Assembly: GCA_902492895.1 (NCBI GenBank)
Contig: CABUNG010000007.1
Location: 1 to 64,000, forward strand
Direction of reading: 5' to 3'
Source of the DNA: an uncultured Oscillospiraceae bacterium
GTDB taxonomy: Bacteria > Bacillota > Clostridia > Oscillospirales > Acutalibacteraceae
DNA: 64,000 nucleotides
Position numbers and translations under genes: made by a program. The notes under the pieces are model-generated. The model was not told where the DNA came from and did no database searches. It saw nothing but the letters and a program-made list of their open reading frames with translations. Positions 41,156 through 50,197 of this stretch are shown one piece after another. The stretch's first letter is position 1. Each line of letters begins with the position of its first letter.

Positions 41156-43195
41156 TTACAGCCCGCTCAGCTCCACATACACCACGCCGTTGGATGTCAC
41201 CTGAACCGTCAGGGTTTTGGAGTCCGCATCCCACTGGACTGCCGCCTTGGCGTTGTTGCTGCCGGAAATGGTGCAGGATGGTTTCTTAGACAAGCCCCTG
41301 ATCATGAACGTCGTGGTGCGGAAATCCGCCGGGTTGCCATCCTTTCCGCCCTCGAGATACTCGTCGATGAACATATCCCAGCGTTCCTTTTTATCAAAGA
41401 ACTTGCGGGCGTCATACCGATAGTTGTACAGCTCCAGCTTCAGGGAATCCGTGTTGTCATACAGCATCACATAGCTGTGTTCCGGCAGATCGACGGTCAT
41501 ATTCGCCTTTTTCTTCAGGGCAAACGACGCATCCTGGTGGGCGTTGATCGTCTTGTTTTCGTGGCTGTTCAGGATGTAGGAGTAGCCGTTTATCGTATAC
41601 ATGGTGGCCGATCCCTTATACGTCTCGGCATATTTCGAATTGAAATACGCCTGCTTGGACGCCGCCGTATCACCGAGCAGCGAGGAGTAGTTCCCACTGT
41701 TGACAACGGCGGCTCCGGGAAGGACCTTGGAGGCGTCCACCTGCTTCAGCAGGGAGGGAATGAGATAATATCGCCCGGTGGTGGGCAGCCATTTTTTACT
41801 GACCCGCATCCGTCTATAGGTGTTCATATGCTCGGTGGTGGGGCCGTACAGGTCCACGAGCAGCGGCGCTTCGAAGCCCGCCGTATCCTCGGAATCGATG
41901 TTGCTGTACTGATAGGCCACCTTGACCTGTTCAGCGACCTGCGCTTTGGTGGGGATCAGCTTTTTGGAGACGATCTTTTGATAGATCGGATAGAGAACGT
42001 TGTAGAATGCGGGGGTCAGCACCGTCTCGCCGTCGGCGTTGGATGCCGACATGGTCAGCTGCTCATAGGAATACACTGTCGCGCCGCCGATGGCGTCGTT
42101 CAGGGTATCCATACCGGCCATGGATGCCGGATACTCCTTGGTGTAATCATCGTGGAAGGAACGGAAGGTACCGCCCATATCGTCATACAGGCCGAGGCCT
42201 TCCTCCCACCACAGCCAGCTTTCGACGTTAGAGCCCCAGTTGGCGCATACCCCGGACAGCCAGGCGCCCATCGCCGCGCTCTGCACGGCGAAATGCCGGC
42301 CCTGTCCGTTGTGCTTGTCGATCAGCACCACATTGTGGGAGTAGGAGGACATCAGATTGTACAGCTCCTGATCTTCCAGGAAGCGGGCGAATACATTGGT
42401 ATTCTGCACATATTCCATATCGAGCCAGATGAAGAGGGCGTTGTTCTCCTTGCAGGCCCGGATGGTGGTCTTCATCCGGTCGATCTCCTCCTGCTCGGAA
42501 TACATGCAGCTCAGCTCGGTGTGGGCCAGACCCTTCAGGGAGGCATGACGCTTCAGCAGGCCGGACAACTCCGCCTGGGTGAAGGCCTGCCGCGCTTCAA
42601 AGCTGTTCCAGTGCTCGATCTGCAGAACGACAGGGATGTTCTTCTTGTCGGTGACCGCCAGAAGCTCATCGAAACCGGCGATGACATCGGCGTTGGACTT
42701 GGATTCGTCGTAGGTCAGAAAAACCGCAGAATAGGCTCGGATATCGCTGGGGATCCGGTTCCAGAGCTTCACCACATCATCCGCCGAATCGCGGGCGCCG
42801 CCCCGGAACAGAAACAGGGGGTTGTCCGTATTGACCAGCAGGCGGGTGTTGGACGCGGTTTGACGGGTGCCGACGGAAACAGGTTTTACCCCTTTCATGT
42901 CCAGTTCTTTGACGGTCTCGCCGTCATTATTCCCAATGATATCCGGCACGGAGGAGGGGGACGTAGGCTTCGTGCCGGACGACGTGGTGCCCGGACCTCC
43001 GGGTTCACCGGAGGCATCGGAAGACGCGTCCGTCGGATCCCCCGCGCTGCTTCCGTCTCCGGATACGGTACTCCCGGCAGACGAATCCTCCGAAGACGGC
43101 GTATCTTCCTTGCGGCATCCGGCAAACATGTTCAGCATCAAAACGACGCTTAAGAGCAGTATACCCAAGACGCTGAGTTTTTTCAATATTTTCAC
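41156..43195 (-). CDS. GH98-like endo-glycosidase lipoprotein
   Basis: A 679-aa exported protein. Lipobox LNMFAGC with Cys27, then a Ser/Gly/Pro/Asp-rich linker (30-85). The catalytic part shares a chain of motifs with the gene at 57194 and with GH98 (Glyco_hydro_98M) as I recall it: IPVVLQIEHWNS, HTELSCMYSEQE, FIWLDMEYV, VVLIDKHNGQGRHFAV, AMGAWLSGVCANWG, NVESWLWWEEGLG. GH98 enzymes cut blood-group A/B-type or related galactosides, which fits a mucin-using gut bacterium, but substrate is an inference. A C-terminal beta domain follows (about 560-679). The gene lies between an anchored CBM-like protein and the AraC gene. Confidence 0.78.
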   Translation of the reverse strand: MKILKKLSVLGILLLSVVLMLNMFAGCRKEDTPSSEDSSAGSTVSGDGSSAGDPTDASSDASGEPGGPGTTSSGTKPTSPSSVPDIIGNNDGETVKELDMKGVKPVSVGTRQTASNTRLLVNTDNPLFLFRGGARDSADDVVKLWNRIPSDIRAYSAVFLTYDESKSNADVIAGFDELLAVTDKKNIPVVLQIEHWNSFEARQAFTQAELSGLLKRHASLKGLAHTELSCMYSEQEEIDRMKTTIRACKENNALFIWLDMEYVQNTNVFARFLEDQELYNLMSSYSHNVVLIDKHNGQGRHFAVQSAAMGAWLSGVCANWGSNVESWLWWEEGLGLYDDMGGTFRSFHDDYTKEYPASMAGMDTLNDAIGGATVYSYEQLTMSASNADGETVLTPAFYNVLYPIYQKIVSKKLIPTKAQVAEQVKVAYQYSNIDSEDTAGFEAPLLVDLYGPTTEHMNTYRRMRVSKKWLPTTGRYYLIPSLLKQVDASKVLPGAAVVNSGNYSSLLGDTAASKQAYFNSKYAETYKGSATMYTINGYSYILNSHENKTINAHQDASFALKKKANMTVDLPEHSYVMLYDNTDSLKLELYNYRYDARKFFDKKERWDMFIDEYLEGGKDGNPADFRTTTFMIRGLSKKPSCTISGSNNAKAAVQWDADSKTLTVQVTSNGVVYVELSGL

Positions 43196-43261
43196 GCCTT
43201 TCCACGTTGCCCGGGCGGCTGTAAAAGCCGCCCGGGCAGTCGATCAGTTTTCAGAAGACCG

Positions 43262-44248
43262 TCAGTCGTCGGTTCCGGATTCATCCGTCTTTGCAGCCAT
43301 CTTCTTTTTGTACAGGAAGTATCCGCCGACACCGCCGCCGGCCAGGACGACAACGACAATCCCGGCAATGATAAAGGGCAGGGCGGAAACACCCGACGGT
43401 TTTTCCTCCTCCGGCTGGCTGGACGATCCGGCCATGGTCGTTGTGGAGGTATCGGCCGTGGATTCCGGATCGGACGATCCGGCCGGGTCCGTCGTCTCAG
43501 CCGGATCCGTCGTATCGGAGCTCGGATCCTCACTCTGCGGGGCCGTGGTGCTGTCGTTATTCGGAGCGGTCGTGTCGGTGGGGGCGGGCGTGGTGGCCGG
43601 CGCGTGGCTGAGCGCTTCCGCCTCGGTGCTCAGATCGGTGGGATCGTCGCCTTTGAAGAAATAGAAATCGTCGTACCACACCGACCCCGTGCGGCTGAAG
43701 CCCTGAATCTGTTCCTCGCCGAAGATCACGGTGTCGATGTTGCTTAAGTAAGTGGCGTCCGCAAACTTGAAGCTCGGATCATCGATGGGCGTCATATCCG
43801 AAAACCGAATGGTGTAGGTGCGCTTTTCAGGCGACGCATAGATCACATGCTGGCTGCTGTGGTAATCAAAGGCGATGCCGACCCGAATTTTCATCGGGCA
43901 GGTGGCCTTGACGGTAAATTTGATCCCGTCGCAGTTGCTCGGCAGCGCGTCGCTGTAAGCCTCGTTCTCTTGATTCGGATAGTGGATGATAGTGGCCCAC
44001 CCGGGCTTGACATCCAGGTTGTAATCGGTGCGCAGGCTGTTTTTGCCGTTCAGGACGCTGTTCGTGTCCAGCTCCAGGGAAACGGAATTGCATTTTCTCT
44101 GTGCGGCCCAGTAGAGCAGAAAATCGCTGCTCTCTTTATAGCTTTCGAAATCATCCTGCATTTTGAACTGGGTGGACTCGGCCGAGGCCGTAAAGGTGAG
44201 CGCCGCGGTCATGGCAAAAGCCGCGAGGACGGACAGAAACCGTTTCAT
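43262..44248 (-). CDS. Membrane-anchored carbohydrate-binding-like protein
   Basis: About 328 aa. Signal peptide MKRFLSVLAAFAMTAALTFTASA; then one beta-sandwich of about 175 residues (FKMQDDFESYKESSDFLLYW ... VWYDDFYFF) like CBM11/CIA30 modules; a Thr/Ser/Pro/Asp-rich linker (residues about 215-280); a C-terminal helix (FIIAGIVVVVLAGGGVGGYF) and charged tail. It probably displays a sugar-binding domain on the cell surface beside the GH98 enzyme. The start is placed at the third of three consecutive ATGs (44248) to give an 8-nt spacing from GGAG. Confidence 0.75.
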   Translation of the reverse strand: MKRFLSVLAAFAMTAALTFTASAESTQFKMQDDFESYKESSDFLLYWAAQRKCNSVSLELDTNSVLNGKNSLRTDYNLDVKPGWATIIHYPNQENEAYSDALPSNCDGIKFTVKATCPMKIRVGIAFDYHSSQHVIYASPEKRTYTIRFSDMTPIDDPSFKFADATYLSNIDTVIFGEEQIQGFSRTGSVWYDDFYFFKGDDPTDLSTEAEALSHAPATTPAPTDTTAPNNDSTTAPQSEDPSSDTTDPAETTDPAGSSDPESTADTSTTTMAGSSSQPEEEKPSGVSALPFIIAGIVVVVLAGGGVGGYFLYKKKMAAKTDESGTDD

Positions 44249-44283
44249 CATCATAACTCCTTCACTCCTTGTTTGATCCGGCG

Positions 44284-45684
44284 TCAGCCGGTAATGCTCG
44301 CGCCGTTCCACTGGTCGGTCAGGGCCGAATTCAGAGAACCGTACAGTTTATCGACAATGCTGCCGGGTGTGCTTTCCCCGGTAAAAATCGAACTGGCGAT
44401 CGCGTAGATGCCGGGATCGGTCCACACGATGCCGGAATACCCGAACAGCTCGTATTTCGGCGCCTTCCGGGCACGCTCCAAATAGGCGTTGTAAGAGGTT
44501 TCATCCGGGATTTTCAGCAGATAGGTCTCTTCGAATTTTTCCTCAAAGGTGCGGGTATCGCTGCGGTGGAGCAGATCGGTGACAAAGAGGTACTGGGCGG
44601 CTTTGTCCTTGTAGCAGGTGGGAATGAACCAGTACCGGTAATTCATCGTGTAATCTGTCAGGCCGCTCGTGTTGGAGGGGCCAACCGGGAAGGTGATGAT
44701 GCCGAACTCATCCGCCATGCCGTTGGCGTTCGCGATGGTAAGCACTTCATTGGTCCCGAGCATGAAGGCATATTTGCCGGCCACAAAATCCGACATCGAT
44801 TTCTGCCAGCCGCCTTCGCTGACATTCAACAGCTTATCGACGTTGCACCAGCGGTAGAAATAATCGAGCGCCTCGGTGGTTTTGGCGTCTTTCAAACTGA
44901 GCTGCATCTGGTTTTTGTCGTCGAGCGACACCACCGACCCGTCGTTGCCGTTGATGAGCGCGATCATCATCTCGCTGTCGGTCCAGGAGCCGAGACCCCA
45001 CTGTGTCACGGTGCCGTCGGCGTTGGTCTTTTTGCACGCCTTGGCATATTCGGCCAGTTTGTCAAAGGTCCATTCCCCTTTTTTCTGCAGTTCGTAGGGA
45101 TCTTCCAGTCCGTTTTCCTTGAGAATCCGCTTGTTGTAATACAGGCTGCAGTATACGTTGTAATCCTCGCCAAAACCAAATCCGTATTGGCCGCCGTTGA
45201 TATTGGTATACTTGCGGATGTTCTGCTCGTACAGCTCGCTTTTGAAATCGATGCCGAGGGTGGAGGCCGCGCTGCTCAGATCGGTCATGACCCCCGCCTG
45301 GAACCAATCGGAGAAGTACTGTTCCGGACACATCAGGATATCACCGTACGGCTTTCCCGCCAGCAGAGAGGTCACCATAGCATCGCAGTAGTTGCCGCCG
45401 ATGCCCTTCTCCGTGTACGTGAATCCGTATTCCTGTTCGAGCTGTTTGATGAGTTTGTAAGACTCGCTTTCCACATCCGGCTCCTCGATCGCCCACGCGA
45501 AAACCCGCGTCACTTCCAGTCCCCGCAGGCTTTCGAGGAATTCTTCGGATACCTCCAGTTTTTCCGCGATGGGGGATTTGCTGGCCGTATCGCCGCTCGA
45601 CGCGGGATCGGGTTTCTGGCTGCAGGCCGTGCAGCCGAGAAGAAGAGTTGCCGCCAGAACCGTGGTTGCCAATTGCTTGAGCAT
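44284..45684 (-). CDS. ABC sugar solute-binding lipoprotein (set 2)
   Basis: A 466-aa family-1 extracellular solute-binding protein. Lipobox LLLGCTAC, then the bilobal body with typical stretches (KLIKQLEQEYGFTYTEKGIG, SLYYNKRILKENGLEDPYEL, GEWTFDKLAEYAKACKKTN, GKYAFMLGTNEVL). It should hand an oligosaccharide to the two permeases encoded directly upstream (gap 19 nt). All parts appear intact. Confidence 0.92.
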   Translation of the reverse strand: MLKQLATTVLAATLLLGCTACSQKPDPASSGDTASKSPIAEKLEVSEEFLESLRGLEVTRVFAWAIEEPDVESESYKLIKQLEQEYGFTYTEKGIGGNYCDAMVTSLLAGKPYGDILMCPEQYFSDWFQAGVMTDLSSAASTLGIDFKSELYEQNIRKYTNINGGQYGFGFGEDYNVYCSLYYNKRILKENGLEDPYELQKKGEWTFDKLAEYAKACKKTNADGTVTQWGLGSWTDSEMMIALINGNDGSVVSLDDKNQMQLSLKDAKTTEALDYFYRWCNVDKLLNVSEGGWQKSMSDFVAGKYAFMLGTNEVLTIANANGMADEFGIITFPVGPSNTSGLTDYTMNYRYWFIPTCYKDKAAQYLFVTDLLHRSDTRTFEEKFEETYLLKIPDETSYNAYLERARKAPKYELFGYSGIVWTDPGIYAIASSIFTGESTPGSIVDKLYGSLNSALTDQWNGASITG

Positions 45685-45703
45685 GTGATTACCTCCATTC
45701 TTT

Positions 45704-46657
45704 TTATCCGACTAATCCACTGCGTTCCATGCTTTGCACAAAAAACCGCTGTGCCACGATATATAACAGGATGAGAGGGAAAATCACCAGCACGATCCCC
45801 GCATCCTGCAGCAGGGCGCCGCTGAGCACCATGGTATCCCCCGCTCCCGTCATATTGGAAAAGGGATTCAGCAGATTCCCGAACGTCGACGGGATCACGT
45901 TCATCATGCTGCAGAGGACCGGCGTATAGATTTCGTCCAGCCACTGCCAGACAAAGGAAAACAGGAACACCGTAACCATCATGGACGTGGCGCCTGGCAG
46001 AATGATGCGGATGAGGGTTTTCAGCGGCCCCGCGCCGTCGACATATGCGGCTTCCTCCAATTCCTTCGGGACACCGCGGAAATACTGGCGCATGATGAAG
46101 ATGTAGAGGCCGTTTTTCAGGCCCGTGCAGGTCACGCCGAGAAGCAGAAACGGCCAGTATGTATCCAGCAGCATCAGGGATTTCCCAGTCAAGGCCTGCA
46201 CGATTCCAAAGAAATCAAAGCTCCGGAACATCAGAAAATACGGCGCCATCAGCACATCGGGCGGAATGAGCATCACCAGCAGCACCGCGCCGAACAGCAC
46301 CCCGTTCAACCGGAACCGGAACCGGGCGAACCCATACGCCACCAGTGTGCAGGAACAGGTCTGCACCACGGAAATCACTGTGACCATCAGCAACGTGTTC
46401 CACAGGGCCGACGGATAGCCGAGTAGCTTGGCCGCGTTGCCGTAATGCTCGAGCGTAAAGGCCTTGGGAATGAAGCGGACGCTGCTGTCGTAGATATCGC
46501 TGACGCTCATCACGCTGGAGGTCACCAGCGTCAGCAGCGGATAGAGTACGACGAAGCAGAGCCCGCCGATGAAGACGGCGCGCAGGACGGCGAGCCCCCA
46601 CTTTACCGTCCTCTTTTTCAATCGGTTTTTTTGCCGTGTTGTCAGCCGAGTCGTCAT
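45704..46657 (-). CDS. Carbohydrate ABC permease, MalG-type (set 2)
   Basis: A 317-aa membrane subunit with six helices. The ATPase-contact EAA loop is KELEEAAYVDGAGPLKTLIR with IILPGATSMM following. It pairs with the permease at 46676-47569 (18-nt gap). No ATPase gene is present in the locus, so an MsmX-like shared ATPase is expected. Confidence 0.92.
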   Translation of the reverse strand: MTTRLTTRQKNRLKKRTVKWGLAVLRAVFIGGLCFVVLYPLLTLVTSSVMSVSDIYDSSVRFIPKAFTLEHYGNAAKLLGYPSALWNTLLMVTVISVVQTCSCTLVAYGFARFRFRLNGVLFGAVLLVMLIPPDVLMAPYFLMFRSFDFFGIVQALTGKSLMLLDTYWPFLLLGVTCTGLKNGLYIFIMRQYFRGVPKELEEAAYVDGAGPLKTLIRIILPGATSMMVTVFLFSFVWQWLDEIYTPVLCSMMNVIPSTFGNLLNPFSNMTGAGDTMVLSGALLQDAGIVLVIFPLILLYIVAQRFFVQSMERSGLVG

Positions 46658-46675
46658 GAGGCTGTCTCCTCCCCT

Positions 46676-47569
46676 CTAGCGGTCCTGATAAAACACGAAC
46701 CGGGAAATGATCTTGTACACCACCGCCAGAATGAGTCCCATGACGATCATGTAACTGAGCGCTTTCGCCGTGCCGATCCCGAACTTGATGTTCTCAAACA
46801 TGGTGCTGTGAATGTCGGAGATCACGGCGTTGCTGACGTTGGTAAACGAGTCGATCACGCTGTAGACGACCGTCACCAGGATCAGGGGGCTGACCATGGG
46901 CAGGCAGATTTTCCAGAATACTTCCCACTTGGTGGCCCCTTCGATATAGGAGGCCTCAAAAATCGACGGCGATATCGACTGCAGGCCGGCCAGAAAGATG
47001 ATGATGGGAACCGCCGCCAGGGTGGTGATGTCGGCGATGCGGTCTACGGAACTCGAAATAAAGGAAACCAGCGTCGGATTCAGGTTCATGCTGTCCATCA
47101 GGTTGACGATCGCCCCGGACAAACCGGATCCCGCTGCGGTTTCGGTCGAATTGGACAGGGTTTCCATCGTGTATCCCTTGATCAGCTTCGTCACCAGGCC
47201 GGAGGAGACGATGACGGGCATGAAGAGGATTACGCGGGCCGCCGACCGGCCGACAAATTTCTGATTGAGCAGGCTGGCGACAAAAAAGGCGAACAATACG
47301 CAGACCGGCACGTCAATCGCCATCTTTCCAAGGGACGTCAGCAGATACTGCCGGTATTTGGGGTCGACCATAAAGATCTGCCGGTAGTTCTCTATCCCGA
47401 TAAAATCCAGCCGGTACCCCGTGTCGGTGATGGTCAGATTGCAGAAGCTGAAAACCACGGACTGAATAAAAGGCCACAGGATGAAAACCACCAGACCGAT
47501 GAGGAACGGCGCGATGAAGGCGTATCCCAGCCGCTTCTGCCGCCTTTCCAGGGATATCCCGCGCTTCAT
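46676..47569 (-). CDS. Carbohydrate ABC permease, MalF/UgpA-type (set 2)
   Basis: A 297-aa membrane subunit. The start MKRGISLERRQKRLGYAFIA and the EAA loop (PSIFEASYIEGATKWEVFWK) are typical. Its ATG at 47569 overlaps the stop of the DUF5696-like gene as ATGA, a sign of coupled translation. Confidence 0.92.
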   Translation of the reverse strand: MKRGISLERRQKRLGYAFIAPFLIGLVVFILWPFIQSVVFSFCNLTITDTGYRLDFIGIENYRQIFMVDPKYRQYLLTSLGKMAIDVPVCVLFAFFVASLLNQKFVGRSAARVILFMPVIVSSGLVTKLIKGYTMETLSNSTETAAGSGLSGAIVNLMDSMNLNPTLVSFISSSVDRIADITTLAAVPIIIFLAGLQSISPSIFEASYIEGATKWEVFWKICLPMVSPLILVTVVYSVIDSFTNVSNAVISDIHSTMFENIKFGIGTAKALSYMIVMGLILAVVYKIISRFVFYQDR

Positions 47570-50103
47570 GAAGCATCGCTCCTTTCCATGAGGTAATCCT
47601 TGGCCGGGATGGTCCGGCCGTCCGCCAGCGTGATGTCTGAACGGTTGTAATTGACCAGTATATGGACGCCGTTTGCATAGACCGTCTCGAATACGTTGTC
47701 GGCCAGCCGGGCATGGGAGACAATCGGCTGACCGCCGCACGCCTGCAGCGCCTCGGCGACATAGCGGTAATCCTCCAAAAGCCGTTCCCGCACGTAGGCA
47801 TATTCGACTGCGTAGAAGCCGTTGAATTCGGTCGAGCGCAACTGGCTGCCGTTCTGTCCGCAGAGCACGAAGTACGGGGAGGCCCCGGTTTCAAGCAGGC
47901 GGAGCAGATCCCGTTTATCAGCGAAATCCAGGTTGGCGCGGCCGCCGCTGTATCGGACATAGCCGCTGAGCACCATGGACGCAAAGGGAACGCTGTAATC
48001 GGTGATATCGTAACTGCAGGAAGACAGAGGCAGGTCGAGGATGGTGTCCGCATACGGCACGAAGGGGGCGATCCCTGTAGAAAGGGTCAGGGAATCCACC
48101 TGTTCCCGCAGAGCGGCGACCTGTTCGATCAGAAGACCGAGGGAGCTCTGCCGTTCCACCTCCCGTTTCTCATGGTAATCGCTGTTGAGATCCCGGCCGA
48201 CGCTGCGCAGCGCCGCACCAGTGAGTCCCTCCTTTTTCAGGAGGGCGGAGAAACCCGCCATACTCTTCCCGATGCCTGTGCTGTTGAGGATATATGCCGG
48301 CACCTTGTTGGTATCCGCGATAAAATACGCGAGATCCGCGGGATAAAGCAGTCCCTGCTTGCGGCTGAGAAGGCGGGAGACGCTCTGTCCGGGCACCCCG
48401 CCGAACAGACCTTTGGCATAGGCATACTGCACATCGGCGTCCAGGGAACAGGAGATGCCCAGACCCTGCAGCTGCTCCGCGAGCGCCCGCAGGCCCCGGC
48501 TCCCGCCGGCCCGCTTGGACAGCGAGGCTTTATCGAGAAAACCCTGGCGGTATCCGCCGTTCAGGTATCCGGACAGGATCACCTGCATATCCCCGACACC
48601 CTGCTCCCTCAGCTCTTTCGCTATGCTCCCCGCCTCGTCGAAGGAGGTCAGGAGCAACTGCTCTTTTACCGTTACACCCAGGATATTTTTCTCGACATCG
48701 GCTTCCCCAAGGAAGCTGAGATACAGAGGGAACCCCTCCGTCCCGAGCGGCTGTTTCCCGGAGAGCAGCTGCTGCCGATACCAGGCGGCCATGCCGCTGT
48801 AGGAGGCATCGTCCCCCGTCAGGAAATGGCAGCGCAGGCGGTATTCGCCTTCGTATGGCGCGGACTGATGGGTGATGAAATAGGAATTTCCGTTCTCATT
48901 GGTGGACAGGGTTTCGATCTTCGCCTGCTGCAGTACGGCAAAAGAGGCGTAGGCATACGGCCGCGCCGTGTCTCCGCCCGGCGAGGCCGTGACTGTGGCC
49001 AGGGCATCGCCCTCTTCCACCACGGTCAGAAACCCGTTGCCGTTTTCCAACGCGCAACCGAATACCGGGAACACCGCCACCTTGTTTTTAACGGTCGTTT
49101 CACTGGCCGATACGGCACGGTCCTCTCCGTATATCCGCACGGCATACTCCTGCAGGCTGCTTTTCCCGTTGCGGAATTCCATGATGGATCCCGACCCGTC
49201 GGGAAGCAGATAATAACCGCCGACTTGGTCCGCCCGGCCGAAATTCGGCAGAACCCGGAGCGTTTCCATAGGAAATGCAGAGGCATAATACAGCTCTTCG
49301 GTCGGTACCCGCACGACAAGTGAATCCCCATCCAGTTCCAGATAGATCACCAGGTGGAACTGAGGCGTAGCGTTTTTTACCAATTCGCCGCCGTATGCCG
49401 CGTCGGCAATGCGGTCTTCCTCGGTATACCCGACGGACTTGAGCGCCTCGTGCAGCCTCAGCCGGATGCTTTTCTGCATGTTCGGCGTCAGGACATAGAT
49501 GCGGCCCTCTTTTGCCTGCGGGTATTTCGACTCCATAGCCTGGCGGTCGCTCCCGCTGTAGCTGTTCAGATCGATCAGGGAATACAGCTGTTTCATCAGG
49601 CGCTGGTCCGCCGTGCTCATGCCCTCGGTATACCGGAGATAGCGCTCTTCCTGGAGGATGACCGGGGCATAATACGCGGCGGCGATCTCGCCGAGGGAAT
49701 ACGCGATTTTCACGCCTTTATCCGTCTTCGTGATATCGAACTGACCCTTTTTCACCGAATCGTTAAAGGTATCCATGTAATGCGCCACACCGCTCGCATC
49801 CATATACGACACGGACAGCATCGCCTGGTCGCCGCCGTCGGCTCCGCTTCCCGCAGACGATTCCCATACATAGCCCGTCTGTTTGACCGTAATCCGGAAA
49901 GCGGTCGTATCGGGATTGATGTCCAGGCGGAGATCGGCGGTTTCCGCCATCGGCTGGTAGCCGGTTCCATTCGGATCGTTTTCCCGTGTGCCCTCGGGGA
50001 TCAGCGCGGCCTCCCGCGCCGCCTGCTGCGCCGACGGAGCACAGCCGGCCAGAACCGTCAGGCACAGGAACAGGCAAAGGGCCAGGCTTGCGATGCGTTT
50101 CAT
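47566..50103 (-). CDS. DUF5696-like lipoprotein
   Basis: An 845-aa lipoprotein (lipobox LTVLAGC, Cys21). It matches, as I recall, the DUF5696 family found beside sugar ABC transporters in Paenibacillus and Clostridia. The N-terminal half (25-430) is rich in beta-strand (EMETADLRLDINPDTTAFRI-like: LRLDINPDTTAFRITVKQTG), and the second half contains TIM-barrel-like alternation (VGDMQVILSGYLNGGYRQGF, DADVQYAYAKGLFGG). No catalytic pair can be assigned. It could be an undescribed extracellular glycosidase or a sugar-handling scaffold. Confidence 0.75.
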   Translation of the reverse strand: MKRIASLALCLFLCLTVLAGCAPSAQQAAREAALIPEGTRENDPNGTGYQPMAETADLRLDINPDTTAFRITVKQTGYVWESSAGSGADGGDQAMLSVSYMDASGVAHYMDTFNDSVKKGQFDITKTDKGVKIAYSLGEIAAAYYAPVILQEERYLRYTEGMSTADQRLMKQLYSLIDLNSYSGSDRQAMESKYPQAKEGRIYVLTPNMQKSIRLRLHEALKSVGYTEEDRIADAAYGGELVKNATPQFHLVIYLELDGDSLVVRVPTEELYYASAFPMETLRVLPNFGRADQVGGYYLLPDGSGSIMEFRNGKSSLQEYAVRIYGEDRAVSASETTVKNKVAVFPVFGCALENGNGFLTVVEEGDALATVTASPGGDTARPYAYASFAVLQQAKIETLSTNENGNSYFITHQSAPYEGEYRLRCHFLTGDDASYSGMAAWYRQQLLSGKQPLGTEGFPLYLSFLGEADVEKNILGVTVKEQLLLTSFDEAGSIAKELREQGVGDMQVILSGYLNGGYRQGFLDKASLSKRAGGSRGLRALAEQLQGLGISCSLDADVQYAYAKGLFGGVPGQSVSRLLSRKQGLLYPADLAYFIADTNKVPAYILNSTGIGKSMAGFSALLKKEGLTGAALRSVGRDLNSDYHEKREVERQSSLGLLIEQVAALREQVDSLTLSTGIAPFVPYADTILDLPLSSCSYDITDYSVPFASMVLSGYVRYSGGRANLDFADKRDLLRLLETGASPYFVLCGQNGSQLRSTEFNGFYAVEYAYVRERLLEDYRYVAEALQACGGQPIVSHARLADNVFETVYANGVHILVNYNRSDITLADGRTIPAKDYLMERSDAS

Positions 50104-50197
50104 ACCTTCATCCTTTCTTACCTTCAGCGAACATAAGAAACTCCGTGGACTCGACTGGGGGTACGGGGTCCTTATCCGCCGAGGTGTCTCGCGGCGC

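Noticed and set aside
39479..43153. A 1224-codon open frame on the plus strand
   Set aside because: It is antisense to the AraC giant and the GH98 lipoprotein. Its protein is full of His/Arg/Gln with no motifs; such frames are common opposite GC-rich genes.
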